Source: Coremacera marginata
Lineage: Eukaryota > Arthropoda > Insecta > Diptera > Sciomyzidae
DNA: 64,000 bases
Reading direction: 5' to 3'
Assembly (NCBI GenBank): GCA_914767935.1
Contig: OU612045.1
Coordinates: forward strand, 62,012,190 to 62,076,189
Shown: positions 1-10,981 of the stretch, in pieces
Layout: each line of letters begins with the position of its first letter
Numbering within the stretch: position 1 is the stretch's first letter
Notes under the pieces: generated by a model
Databases searched by the model: none
The model's input: only the letters and a program-made list of their open reading frames with translations
Told to the model about the DNA's origin: nothing
Position numbers and translations under genes: made by a program

Positions 1-1020
1 CATTTGTTGAAAATCTTAATAATTCTAGCAGGATTGATAAATAAAATGAAGAACATTGTTTGAGAATGTAATTTGAGGACCCATTAAAAAGTAGGACTAC
101 TTTTTTGGCGATCTATATATAATGTTGGCAATAAAAAAACTTTTTTGGAAGAAAATTTAAAAAATTAAAAAAGTACTAATTTTTTTATTCTAATCACAAG
201 TCAAACTAGTAAGGATGGAGCTTCGGCAGGGCTAAAAAAACCCCACACGGCCATATTGAAGTGTATTCGAAGTCTATAGCCACGACAGACACGATGGCAT
301 TCAGTTTTATGTATTTACGAAAGCTTTTCTATTTTGATGACGTCGCTATATATGGGAGATAGGCGTGATTTTCATACACGATTCATTATATATCAAAGCT
401 CATGTGCAAAATTTTAAGACATTTTTTTAATTTTTATGGATCTTTAAGAGATTTTAGTTTAAAAAAAAGCCAGTTCGTATGGAAGGTAGGCGTGGTTTTC
501 ATCCAATTTTGTCAAGTATCGTAGTGATGGTTTACATTAAATATCAAAGTCTATGTGGAAAATTTAAGATCTTTCTTTAATTTAAGCAGATTTTTGAGAG
601 ATTTAACGCTTAATATAAAACCACTTTGTGTGGGAGGTAGGCGTGGTATTCATCCGATTTTTCCAAATTTCATCAGGATTTCAGTCAGGATTTATATTTA
701 AGATCAAAGCTTATGTGCAAAATTTGAAGGCATTTCTTTAATTTTTAAAATAAAGTCACTCTGTATGGGAGGTAGGCGTGGTTTTCATCCTATTTGGCTT
801 ATTTTCGAACTTGATCTTATATTTTGAATTTCATTGCAATAGCTTTAAAATTACAGCTGTAATCTTGTCGACAGCCAGACAGACAGACATACAGACAGAT
901 GGACACTTGGAAATCCACTCAGATGGGTTCTATACTTGCCACTCCTCCTTATAGGCATTACAAACGGAATGAAAAAGTTATTATACCCTTTACGCAGGCC
1001 GCGTTGGGGTATAAAGATGC
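1..1020 (+). repeat. Interspersed repeat family R1, copy 1
   Basis: Non-coding repeat, one of three copies in the window (others 19441-20508 plus strand and 36765-37741 minus strand). Landmarks shared by all three: an ACTAGTAAGGATGGAGCTTC-type block (near 208), a C-rich stretch followed by CGGCC (240-252), then several tandem sub-units that each contain a TATGGGAGGTAGGCGTGG-type core (about 345, 480, 630 and 765, spacing 135-145 bp), a purine-rich GACAGACAGACA block (870-900) and an end block with CCACTCCTCCTTATAGGC followed by GGGTATAAAG (1005-1016). No open frame of note. It may begin left of the window, because the match with copy 2 runs to base 1. Family name not recognised; the autonomous partner is unknown. 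Confidence 0.85.
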
Positions 1021-1359
1021 ATTAATAAAAATATAGAAGCCCTATGAAAAACTTGAAGCCCTGAGCAGTGATATTGAAAAATAATTAAAATTGTACTTTG
1101 CAGGAGAATAATTGCAAGAGGACTATCCCGGTAGTGCAAGGGTTGCCTTCTTGACTACCACCTAGCGATGCCGGGTTGGAATCTTGTCCAGGCTATAGTA
1201 CTTCACTTTTAACCTCTCCATTGCTTTCCGGAGAGGAGAATGGGTTAAGCCGGACAAGTCAAATTTCTTCGTATCCATGGGGAGTTTCGAAACGCGTATT
1301 TCGTGAATAACAGCTCTAATATTGTTTTTGAGTGCTTGAATATTTACTGGAGTATTGGT
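1021..1359. other. Intergenic stretch with a degenerate tRNA-like segment
   Basis: No gene seen. Around 1128-1205 a segment reads like a decayed tRNA-derived head (GGTAGTGCAAGGGTTG as a possible A box, then CCGGGTTGGAATCTTG where a B box would be). It is too degraded to assign. Directly after it a CTCTCC...GGAGAG hairpin (about 1214-1238) is visible. Confidence 0.3.
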
Positions 1360-1990
1360 TTAGACTTTATCTTTAACGTAGCCCCAAAGAAAAGAGTCTA
1401 ATAGTGTTAAGCCGCACGATATTTGCGGCCAATCAAAGTCTCCATTTCCAGAAATCACACGTCCAGGAAATTTTTCACGCAATAGAGTCATTGTTTCACA
1501 AGTTGTATCGCATGTGGTGCTGTCCTGCTGAAAAGAAACGTCGTCCACGTCCATTGCATCGATTCAACATCGTTTGATAATGCAATCTATTGACTGCCCG
1601 TCGCACCACCATTATTTTCAAAAAAATATGGCCCAAATAAGCCGCCACTCTAAAAACCGCACTAAAATGCCACTCATTGTGGATGGAAAAGTTGCTCGAC
1701 TATTTCTCTTGAGTTTTCGAAACCGAAAACCTAGGTTTTCAGCCACACTATCAGCTAAAGCTGCGTTATTTTCAGTTGACCTAGCCGAACGAGCATGAGT
1801 TTGGGTCTTTAATTCACTAACTTGTCCAAGACGTTAGAATCTATCGATTAATTTCACTATAGTTTGATGATGGCCTAAAACAGTACGAACTTTACGAATC
1901 GTGTAAAAGATATTTTCACAATTTTTGTAGTGAATTTTGTGAATTTGAATTTTGTGAAAATTTTTGCTTTTGGTAGTTTTAACTGGAATA
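1360..1990 (-). pseudogene. DD41D (rosa-type) mariner transposase relic
   Basis: Broken transposase of a Tc1/mariner-superfamily cut-and-paste element. Reading on the minus strand from about 1990 to 1360: an HTH-like N-terminal piece (...YTIRKVRTVLGHHQTIVKLIDRF, shown here in part as VRTVLGHHQTIVKLIDRF), a linker with RSARSTENNAALADSV, then after a jump in frame GGLFGPYFFENNGGATGSQ, and finally the block around FQQDSTTCDTTCETM and the WGYVKDKV end. The spacing from the Asp of QQD to the Asp of LTLLD is 41 residues, matching DD41D elements such as rosa, first known from Ceratitis rosa. The first catalytic Asp region is deleted, and several stops and frame changes are present. Clearly dead. No terminal inverted repeats were found. 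Confidence 0.75.
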
Positions 1991-2657
1991 ATGTTTTTAT
2001 ACCTTCGGTACCTATGGGGATGCTTAACACCCAAAAATCTTCTTCTTGCCTACGGCCCTGGATCAGTATGACGATTTTTCTCTTAGAAGATTTAATACGC
2101 ATGCAAATATGTATTGTGTAGGGAGTCCAATCCCGGAAGATTTTTTCGATCCCGGGACTATCGAATCTTCTTTTTATTCCTTTATTATCTTATTAGTTCT
2201 CTTTAGTTTCTTATTATGTACTAATTGAAATTAAAAAATTTACTTTAATTCATTTACAAAGGAAGCTTAAGCAAATACAAACATATTAAAATAAAATTTG
2301 TGATTTGCTCATAAAACTATTGACTAACAAAGTTTTATTTATTTAAAAAAGAAAAAAGAATCAGATGAATTACAACAGAGTTTAAGGAATGACACTACTA
2401 TAAAAATCGTCAATATTTTTTAATTTCGAACACCGTCTTAATTTTTTATCGTGTTCAAAGCAAATTAAAGTTAAAATTGATTTTTTTAAAAATACATTTT
2501 TTATATTTTTATTTATGATCAAGCTGAACAATGCGTCTAATGTTTAATAAGAAAATTTTGTTTCACAAATGTACGACCCGCTGTTGAGAAGCAACGTTGT
2601 GATTCTATACTAGTTGGGGAAATGGTTGTTAGAAAATCTGTAAATTTCGACTACGAC
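1991..2657. other. Intergenic, no gene seen
   Basis: AT-rich sequence with no supported open frame. A short GC-richer part (2110-2165) contains CAATCCCGGAAG and GATCCCGGGACTATCG. Nothing else recognised. Confidence 0.5.
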
Positions 2658-4308
2658 CAGTGGCGGCGTAACATGAGTTGGCACCCGGGGAAATTTTCTA
2701 TTGAGCAGCTCCAAAATAAAACAGCAAATACTAAACGTATTTACGTGGCTTTATCTTGCTAAAATATTCAATCACATTATCAAATTTACTTTTGTATGCT
2801 TTTCAATAGACAATATGGAATGATTGCTTAACCGCGCTTGGCTCATTGCGGATATTAAGTAAGATTTTATCAACTTCCGAATTGGAACTTCTTCTTTTAC
2901 ATGAAGCCACTCGAACACAACTATTTAAGAAAAAAACTTATGCTCAGCTCTAGACTCACAACAGATTCAGAATAACCCCTTTCACAATGAATAGTAGAAG
3001 CTCCAAGGCAGTGCACTAGACCGCTGCTTTGGAATAAATACTGACAGCTTCCAACAGACGCCGCAGTCGAAAAATCTCCACGATAATGTCCTCTGCAGAA
3101 AATTTATCATATATTTTTGTCTATTTTTTGGTCAGGAACAAAAACCGGAGAGATCTTGATCAAATGCGACGATTAATGCTTTACTTATTTCTTCAAATAT
3201 GTCTAAACCTATTTGGAAAATGGAAATATTATTTTTTAATTTATTTTTGCCCTCCTTTGCAGACTCACTTTGTAAAAAAACACGATATTATTAACCCATT
3301 TGGGTCCGCTGCTAGAATGCGTTGAAATTTCGTAATGACAAATTTCAGATTTGTTTATATTGATCATATAGAAACTTCCAGAGTATAAGAATTTTCCGAT
3401 CTTGAATTTTCTGGCTACGATTTGGTCGAAAAATAGACCAATTGCCCAATGTGTATACAAAAATTCGAAAATTTTAAAGGATATGTTTTAATATCTTTAA
3501 TGAAATATTTGATGAAAAAAGTTATAAAAATCGACCATCGAAATCGGGCCATTGGTCGGAAAATCGACCACCAATTTTATTATGCAGTTTAGTAATTTAC
3601 CTCAGTTGTCCAAAATCGACAAATTCTCATATTTTAGGCCTTTGGCTGCATGCTCATGTAAATAATTTTTTATATTTTACATATATTTTATTATCGATTT
3701 TCTCAATAGTCCTCAATAGTCAATAGTCCAAAAAAGATGTTTATTGTAGCGCTTACCTAAATAGATAAAAATAGGAAATTCGAAAAATATATTTTTTTTA
3801 CCGAATTTACAGTGAACCAAGTCGTGCATATTCTAAAAGGTTTATCTTGGATATTTTTTCGAGAAATTAATTTAAAAGTTAGTGGTCGAAAAATTGACCA
3901 GCGGGCTAAAATGGCTTAACAAAAGTGGAACGGCACGTGCAACAAAACTAACGAGGAAAAAACTGTTGAAAAGAAGTATTGTTGGTGCGCAACATTGTTG
4001 TTGTTTTGTAACAATTATATTGTATATTTTTATAAACAATTACAAAATTACACTCATTGAGCACAAATTGTTTAGCAAAAAGTTTATCATGTGCAGTTTT
4101 TTGCATAGACTGCGAACGTGAATAGAATATTTAGGGATGGTTTTGAGCTATATTGAGCTCAGTTCTAGAAATTTAATTAACGAACGATTTGGGCTTGATT
4201 TTAACACATTTCTTATGTGGCTACTGAACTGAACGAGAGAACTGTCACCTCTTGTTGCTTGGTACCCGGGGCGGATCACCCCCACCGTCCCACCCTTACG
4301 CCGCCATG
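2658..4308. mobile_element. hAT-like non-autonomous element (candidate)
   Basis: The left end reads CAGTGGCGGCGTAA and the right end, on the other strand, CATGGCGGCGTAAGGG. These are inverted termini of about 14 bp, with further shared GCACCCGGGG-like sequence just inside each end (2681 and 4263). CAGTGGCG-type ends are typical of hAT elements (established knowledge). No transposase is encoded in the 1.65 kb, and no clean 8-bp target duplication is visible, so the call rests on the ends alone. Inside are three imperfect palindromes of the form TGGTCGAAAAATNGACCA (3422, 3548, 3883). An insertion of another repeat inside cannot be excluded. Confidence 0.5.
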
Positions 4309-6415
4309 AATTCGGCAAAAAATATTGTTTTGCGTTGCTTGATTATTTTTAGCAATGAATCTTTAAGGGTTTAAATCCAAAAAGAATTTATGTTACTAGC
4401 TATTGTCACATAATCTGCACAGCTTGTCAGCTTGGTTCAAATTTATTTTTTTTTTGTTATTTGAAAATACCGGGTTCCCGAAAAGAAATCTTGGGATTTA
4501 AAGGGGCCTAATCGTTCGGGATTGACATCCCTAGTAGTGTGATTTTAGAATTTTGAAAAAATGTCTCAACTTAAACAAAAATTATTAAAATTTCGTACGC
4601 ATGTATATGGCGGGTTTTTTGGGTTTCCAAAGGATATTTTAGAATGAAAAAAGTACACCAACAACATGCTATAAATATATCCAAATGCCAATTTTTATGT
4701 TTCTATTTTTCTTTTTTACACAAGGTTATAAAATGTTAGAGAATTCAAAATATTTGCATATTGTTTGGTTTGTTGTCATGGATTATTGCTACTAAAAAAA
4801 AAACAAAATCTCGTCACAACAACAACAACTGCAGTAATAATAACAATAACCGACAACGACAAAACAACGTTAAAACCAAACAAACCAAAAGAGAAGTGGA
4901 AACAATCTCGTCCAACTCACTTTCTGCGAGTCATCAACTATTGTTAGTACAAAGTGGAAATGGATGAAAATTCACAAATAACAATTACACACTCGCACAA
5001 GCACAACACCACATATAAGCGCACACACACATACCACCAGATGTAAGCAAAAACCAAGCCATAGTAAAGCAGCTAATTGCTGAAGTTATTAAGAGTTGTT
5101 ATTGCCAGACAAAATGGCCAACATGGCAATCGAGTTAACAACAGAGACGTCAACTTGACGTTTTTTGCCATGTCTGTAACGTTAACTGCATTAAATTCAT
5201 TTTTATTGCTTTTGTATAATTGTTGCAATTCAAAATAACAACAATGGCTACAACAGCAACAACCAAAATAGCAACAATAACAACAAATAACAAAAACGAC
5301 TCTATGTAGCGTATGCAACGTTCTAGTTTGAAGATATTGTGTTATTGTTATTGGTGAATGTTGTTGCTGTAGGTGCTTTTATTATTATTGAGCTCCTAGA
5401 TTAAAATCAGAATAGCATCAACTCTATACTGGTCAATATTCAATACCAGAGTCAATTCCTTACCACCCTTACCACAATGTCTCGTAAATTCGTAATCGAT
5501 ATTTCACTTTAAACTGGATTGTGTACAAATATTACATAATTTCTTTAGATATTTCTGCACATTGAACACTTCTGTTGACACAGGCAATACGAATTTCTTT
5601 TGTGAATTTTAACATTAGAAATTTTTATACATGCAAATTCTTTATAAGTTAACTATTCAAGAATATTGCATGTTCTTATTTTATGGAAAAAGGGGTAAAA
5701 AAACTATTTTTAAATAGTTCCCATTCCACAAGTTTTAATGATTCCCATTCCATTCACAAGCAAAAAGTTCAAAATGTTTTATCTATCTACCACCTCAACA
5801 GACTTTTTTAAATATAATTTAATCATAATATTTCATATGGCAGACTATGAATAAACAATTTTAAAGTGTAGGCGCTTTTTAGGATGTTTGAACGCTTAAA
5901 TAATTCAAGCAAAAAGAAAAAATTTGAATGAAAACTAAACATAGCTAGTTTTTTTATTTGGATAAGGATACTAAAATCTTTTAGATGAATTGAGAAACTG
6001 AGTCTTAATAAAAAATATTTCCCAAAATGAACTTACTTTTGGTTTAAGCAAATAATAATTTAACTTCTACGCTACTTTTGGCACTTTTTCGGATTTTTTT
6101 TTTTTGCACAGTTTTATTTTACAATAAATTCTACAGAATATAAGTGCATTTTGTTTTCCATTTCTGATAAGGCAAATAACTGCAAAATGTCACTGAATGA
6201 CGGTATAACAAAATTCGAAGACATGATTTTTAAAAATCAATTAAAAAAGAATATTGTGATGACAATGAGTGGTCACACTAGGTGCGTTGAACTCGCAAAA
6301 GATTCATCTGTGAGAATTATTACAAATGGTTCTTGTTATCAACATTTTTTTATTTTTCGTCACACTGTGTAATTCAGAGAAAAATGAAACAAGAAATAAT
6401 TTTTACGGCAAAAAA
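4309..6415. other. Intergenic; CAA-rich, TE-poor stretch at 4790-5300
   Basis: No gene identified. From 4790 to about 5300 the plus strand is rich in CAA/AAC triplets and a short CA-rich tract (4985-5035), the texture of a fly neural-gene leader or enhancer. The 60-80 codon open frames there are Asn/Gln/Thr runs produced by the repeat and are not believed. The remainder is AT-rich without recognisable elements. Confidence 0.4.
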
Positions 6416-6675
6416 CATTTTATTTCTAAATATAGTCGCCTTTTAGCTCGATACATTCCATCCAATATTCCTCCAATTTTTTGATGCCCTCCAAAACATA
6501 CGTTTTCGGAAAGTCCTCAAAATAGGCCTCTGTAACGGTGATGAGCATTTTATTTCTCAATATAGTCGCCTTTTAGCTCGATACATTCCATCCAATATTC
6601 CTCCAATTTTTTGATGCCCTCCAAAACATACGTTTTCGGAAAGTCCTCAAAATAGGCCTCTGTAACGGTGATGAG
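6416..6675. repeat. 130-bp direct tandem duplication
   Basis: Bases 6416-6545 and 6546-6675 are almost identical (one difference seen: TTTCTAAAT versus TTTCTCAAT). Each unit encodes the same last ~40 codons of the mariner relic on the minus strand. The near-identity means the duplication is far younger than the decay of the transposase, or is an assembly artefact. Confidence 0.93.
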
Positions 6676-7586
6676 CTCTTATCTGGTGTTGAATCTCTTT
6701 CCGCAGAGCCATTTCTTAAGGCTTGGAAACAAAAAATAGTTGCTGGGGGCCAAATCTGTAGAATATGCTGTATGATTAAGCAATTCGTACTTCAATTCAT
6801 GGAATTTTGCCGTGGGAGCTGGGCATGTGTGAACGCGCGGATTGTCTTGATGGAAGGTCACTTTTTTCCTCGCCAAATGTGGACGTATCACTTTCAAATA
6901 CCGTTTTAACGAGTCCAATTTGGCTGTATAGTAGCGCCATTGATCGTTCTTCTCGGTAGAAGGTAATCGATGTTGATTATACCGTGTTCTTCCCAAAATA
7001 CTGTCGCCATAACCTTTCCGGCCGATAGCACCGTATTCGCCTTCTTCGGAGCACGTTCAATTGGTGAAGTCCACTGTTTCGACAGTTCCTTTGCCTCTGG
7101 TGTGTAGTGATGGATCCATGTTTCGTCCACGGCTTCTAATCGACGGAAAAAATCCTTCTTATCTTTGTTCAACATCGCCAAACACGCCTTTGAATCAGTC
7201 ACACGATCGCGTTTATCGTAGAGAGTGAGCAAACGCAGCACCCATCTTGCGGATAATTTTTTCATATCCAAATAATTTCGCAAAATGTTCCACACCCGTT
7301 TATCTGAAATGCCAACGGCCTCAACAACTTCCCGCATTTTAACTCTGCGATCGGCCTACACGATATCGTGAATTTTAGTGACCATTTCTGGTGTGGTGAC
7401 ATCATTTGGGCGTCCAGAACGTTCGGCGTCACTTGTGCTTGTACGACTGCATCGGAATTCAGCAAACCACTCGCGAATCATTCCAATCGATGGTGCACAG
7501 TGCCTTGGAAACCTTTCCTTGGTTTGGCTGATGAAAAAATAATGCTTGATGAGCGCAACCAATTCACTTTTTACCATTTTTGCCAA
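6416..7586 (-). pseudogene. mariner transposase relic with an internal 130-bp tandem duplication
   Basis: Nearly full-length mariner-family transposase read leftward from the ATG at 7586. Segment 1 (7586-7356) gives the HTH part (AKMVKSELVALIKHYFF ... IREWFAEFRCSRTST) and ends in an in-frame TAG. Segment 2 (same frame, 7337-6906) holds the first catalytic block, VDETWIHHYTPE. A frameshift near 6945 leads to segment 3 (to 6679) with FHQDN and STDLAPSNYFLFPSLKKWL. The third catalytic Asp of mariner (APSD, 34 residues after HQD) is Asn here. A stop follows, then the ELITVTEAYFEDFPKTYV-type C-terminus, which is present twice because of the tandem duplication at 6416-6675. The element therefore cannot make active enzyme. 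Clear terminal repeats were not found. Confidence 0.88.
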
Positions 7587-7838
7587 AATTCACAAGATCG
7601 TCTGCTTTCAATAGCTGCCAAACACCAAACACAATGCCATAATTTTGACATTAGTCTATTAACAGATGGTAGTTGACAGGATCAGTGTTGCATTTAAAGT
7701 TACTACGCGGGAAGTTAAAAAAAATCACTGAATTATCAAACGGCCCTTGCAGCTTACAGAAAATAATAATGATTATAATGAAAAAAAGTGACTAAGCTTT
7801 AAATTTTAAATTGGAATAAACTTAAAAACGAATAAAAT
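7587..7838. other. Spacer between two mariner relics
   Basis: About 250 bp between the minus-strand and plus-strand mariner relics. It should contain the 5' end of the first element, but no convincing inverted terminal repeat could be paired with the left side. Confidence 0.35.
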
Positions 7839-8345
7839 ATGAAAATGGATGAAATATGGCTCCATCACTACACTCCCACTCCAGAGTCCAATCGACAGTC
7901 AGCCGAGTGGACTGCAAGCGATGAACTGAGTCCAAAACGTGGAAAGAATCAACAGTCGACTGGGAAGTTTATGGCATCAGTATTCTGGGATGCGAATGGT
8001 AAAATATTTATAACATTCAAAAGAGCCAGAAGATCAACAGCGATTATTGCATAGCGTTGTTGGAGCATTTGAAGGATGAAGTCACGAATAGTCGGCCTCT
8101 TCGAAAATTTTAAGAAAAACAAAGTGCTGTGTCATCAAGAAAATGCACCGTGTCACAAGTCCACGGAAACGAGGGCCTTGTTCCTCGTGTTAAGATGCTG
8201 AGAAGTAGTAATCGCGAAAAAAAATTTTCGCTGAAACTGTCGCTTATTTTGAGGCTAAAGAAAAATCGTACTATTAAAATTATATAGGAAAATTGTATGA
8301 CAGTTTCGTTGTATCGTTGTATTGCCCCAGAAGGCGACTATTTTA
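7839..8345 (+). pseudogene. Second mariner relic, opposite orientation
   Basis: Plus-strand remains of a different mariner copy: MDEIWLHHYTPTPESNRQ, then SAEWTASDELSPKRGKN and FMASVFWDANGKIFI, i.e. the region of the first catalytic Asp (MDEIW) and the block after it. Downstream, after a stop, HQENAPCHKSTETRAL is the second catalytic block with Asp changed to Glu (canonical HQDNAPCHK). Around 8245-8345 a C-terminal piece, FEAKEKSYY ... LYDSF, is still legible. The region between is deleted and the reading frame is broken in several places. Not functional. Confidence 0.8.
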
Positions 8346-9763
8346 ATAATCGAATCTTACCAAAAAACATTTTTTTTAATATGTTAGCATATGCTCATCT
8401 GCTAAGTGCCTCTTTATTAGTTTTGTTTTTTTCATAAAGTTGAAATTGTTATCTATATATTAATATTTGTAGTCTTTGTTAAATAATATGTTTATCCAGT
8501 GTACATTAAAAGATCTGTAATCTGTACCTACTTATCAATATTTTTAATAAATATGAAGTATGAAATGATCCAAAGTTCTTTCAAGTGGCCAATTTGGTTC
8601 ATTTTCTTACAGTAAAGAGTGATATTGGGATATTGGCTTGGGAGAAAAAAAACATGAAAAAACAAAACTGAGAGAAGGTGAAACAAATGTGAAAAAGAGA
8701 GAAAAATTATGACAACACTAGCAAAATGAGCAACAAATTAAAGTTTTTCATATATGAACTGTTTCAATTATATATTTAACTCATCTGTTCTGATACAAGT
8801 TCAAAATAATAGCCAAAAAGTACACGATTTTGCTGGTACATATATAATTTTGTAATTCTTTTTTAATATATTCGATCTTTTAATTCTGTTAGTGCCAAAG
8901 TTAATGCAAAAAGTCCTTTAATTGTTTAATATTAGGTTTTTAAATCTAAAGGGTATAACGTGCAAAATTTGAATCCATATGTAGATGGTGATGCATTTAG
9001 GGAGGAGATACCTTGATAATTTCGGAAAAATGCAAAATGTTTTTTTATACTTCGAATGCATACCATTTTAAGGGCCTCCGGAAGTTTTTCGAAGAAAAAA
9101 AAAGACATCGTTTTAATATTTCTGTTCTGAAGCTGTATTTCATATTAGACCAAAAGTTTTTTTACATTATTAAAGTATGATATATCTACTGAAGATTTAC
9201 CACTGAAATTTTGGTCTAAAAATAATCATCGATAAGGAGAAAAGAGCAATGCCGCTAAAGACCTTAAAAATTTGCGGTGAGCAAGATATCTGCAGACTGG
9301 CTTATCTGAGTAAAAAAAAAGAAAATTTTTTCGGCTTAGTAAAGATCTGTTGGGCGTTTAATCGTTTGATTTTTTTTTTTATTTTTGGATACATACTTTT
9401 TTATTTATAACCTAAAACGAAATCAATTTTGTGTAGAAAAAATTAAATTTTTCGTTTTACGTCCGCCTTTTTGCTTACCGGCATTGCACTTATGTACCTT
9501 ATCGACGAATATTTTTGGATCAAAATGTCAGGGATAAGTCTTCAATAGTTATACTTTAACAATAGAAAAAAAAATTTGTCTAAAATAAAACAGAGCTTAA
9601 AAAAAGTTTTAAAATGGTGTCTTTTTTTCTTCGAAAAACTCCCGGAGACCCTTAAAAATATTCTGCCAAAAGAAAAAAGCGAAATATTGAATATATATGG
9701 AGTATGGTGAAAAGTCTCCGAGTCTTGGCGATAAAATGAAGAACATCTTCAATGGAAAGATGA
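8346..9763. other. Intergenic, no gene seen
   Basis: AT-rich. A pair of related phrases, GGGCCTCCGGAAGTTTTTCG (9071) and, inverted, CGAAAAACTCCCGGAGACCC (9632), encloses 9060-9655, so an inverted-repeat-bounded element of about 590 bp may sit here. Nothing coding. Confidence 0.4.
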
Positions 9764-10118
9764 TTGTGTGGTCATACCCAGAATGCCAACGAAATTTTCA
9801 ACGGGACAGTTTGGCGAATATGTCCGATGCACCTCAAGTCCAGGCTGAAAATTGTCAAAATTTCAGCTTACATTGCTGCTGGAATGTTTAATGAAGGCTA
9901 CACCTCCATTCTGAAGCTTTCAGCACGAGATGGGTATAATTATTGGCACCTATTGCAAAGTTTTCGGCGAAAACACTGATGAGGCACGAGTAGCGAAGCG
10001 AAATAGTTTCTCCGAGACAAAAGCAGCTCATACAGCTCGAAAACAGAAGAAGCTCCAAGGCAATCAACTTTTTGAGGAGTCCAAAGGGCTATTGAATGGA
10101 TCCGGAATCGCAGATTGA
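9764..10118 (+). pseudogene. Relic of an unidentified conserved-looking ORF
   Basis: Two overlapping plus-strand frames look like one protein interrupted by a frameshift near 9930-9979. The first part reads NGTVWRICPMHLKSRLKIV and AYIAAGMFNEGYTSILKL. The second reads MGIIIGTYCKVFGENTDEAR and KAAHTARKQKK, ending EESKGLLNGSGIAD. Codon content and the FNEG ... GIAD pattern are unlike random AT-rich sequence. I have a vague memory of transposon-associated hypothetical proteins in insects and other invertebrates with a similar FNEG/Arg-rich end, but I cannot name the family. It stops 30 bp before the DD41D element at 10148. No start codon is defined. Confidence 0.45.
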
Positions 10119-10147
10119 CCCGTAAGTCACTTGGACATATAGCTATA

Positions 10148-10981
10148 AAGGGTGGTTAAATTTTAAGGGCCGATATTGAATGTGAACCACACCTAAACGT
10201 CAAGTTTTTTTTCTGCATTTCATTTGTCATTTCTCAATTTCAGACTAACTCAATTTGAACCATGGAAAGATACACAATCGAGCAAAGCGTTAAAGTTATT
10301 CAGGCTTATTATGGAAATGGGCGTTCAAATCAAAATGCATATCGTGCACTTCGTGATTTTTTCGGTCAAATTAATCGTCCAAATGTGCGTAAAATCGGAA
10401 AAATCGTGCAAAAATTTGAGCAAACCGGGTCTGTAGAAGATGTGAAAACACCAGTGCATGCTCGTACAGCTCGTACTGCAGAAAATATTGCTGCTGTTCG
10501 CGATAGTGAATGGTGTTTGCTATCGTGAGATGATAACGAACTTTTTATGGCCCGAATTGGAAGATATGAATGTGGACGATATGTGGTTTCAACAGGACGG
10601 TGCCACTTGCCACACAGCTAACGAAACAATGGCTCCTTTGCGCGACAAATTCAATGGCCGTGTTATCTCACGTGGTGGCGATGTCAATTGGCCACCAAGA
10701 TTATGTGATTTGACACCGTTTGACTTCTTTCTTTGCGGTTATTTGAAAGAAAAGGTGTACGTCAATAAGCCAGCATCAATTCAAGAGCTAAAGGATGAGC
10801 TAATTCGGCACATTAACGGTGTTGAACCTCACTTATGCCTCAGCGTCATTTGGCCGATATTTTCTTCCATACATAATTGAACCATACCAATATTATCATA
10901 ATAGAAAGAAATTACAATAATTTCCTAAATAATTTCTGTTTTATTCAAAATCAACATCGGCCCTTAAAATTTAACCATCCT
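10148..10981 (+). mobile_element. DD41D (rosa-type) mariner, internally deleted, with both ends
   Basis: Inverted ends of about 30 bp are clear. The left end has GGTGGTTAAATTTTAAGGGC (10151) and the right end, inverted, GGATGGTTAAATTTTAAGGG (10979 backward), with TA dinucleotides at 10146-10147 and 10982-10983. Total length is about 0.83 kb against roughly 1.3 kb expected for a full element. The missing part is the middle of the transposase. As a short copy with intact ends it could have been moved by a full-length relative. Confidence 0.85.
10262..10880 (+). pseudogene. Transposase of the DD41D element, middle deleted
   Basis: The N-terminal HTH half starts at the ATG at 10262: MERYTIEQSVKVIQAYYGNG, then a PNVRKIGKIVQKFEQTGSV block and RTAENIAAVRDS. 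It then joins, out of frame at about 10500-10515, directly to NGVCYREMITNFLWPELEDM, skipping the part with the first catalytic Asp. The C-terminal half keeps MWFQQDGATCHTANETM and LCDLTPFDFFLCGYLKEKV. Counting from the Asp of QQD to the Asp of LTPFD gives 41 residues, the DD41D signature. The deletion joint is in the other frame, so no fused protein is made. Frame and motifs are otherwise well preserved, suggesting a fairly recent copy. Confidence 0.88.

Noticed and set aside
4761..4967. Asn/Gln/Lys-rich frames with many CAA codons
   Set aside because: Made by triplet repeats; no start context or homology, and two frames are equally open.
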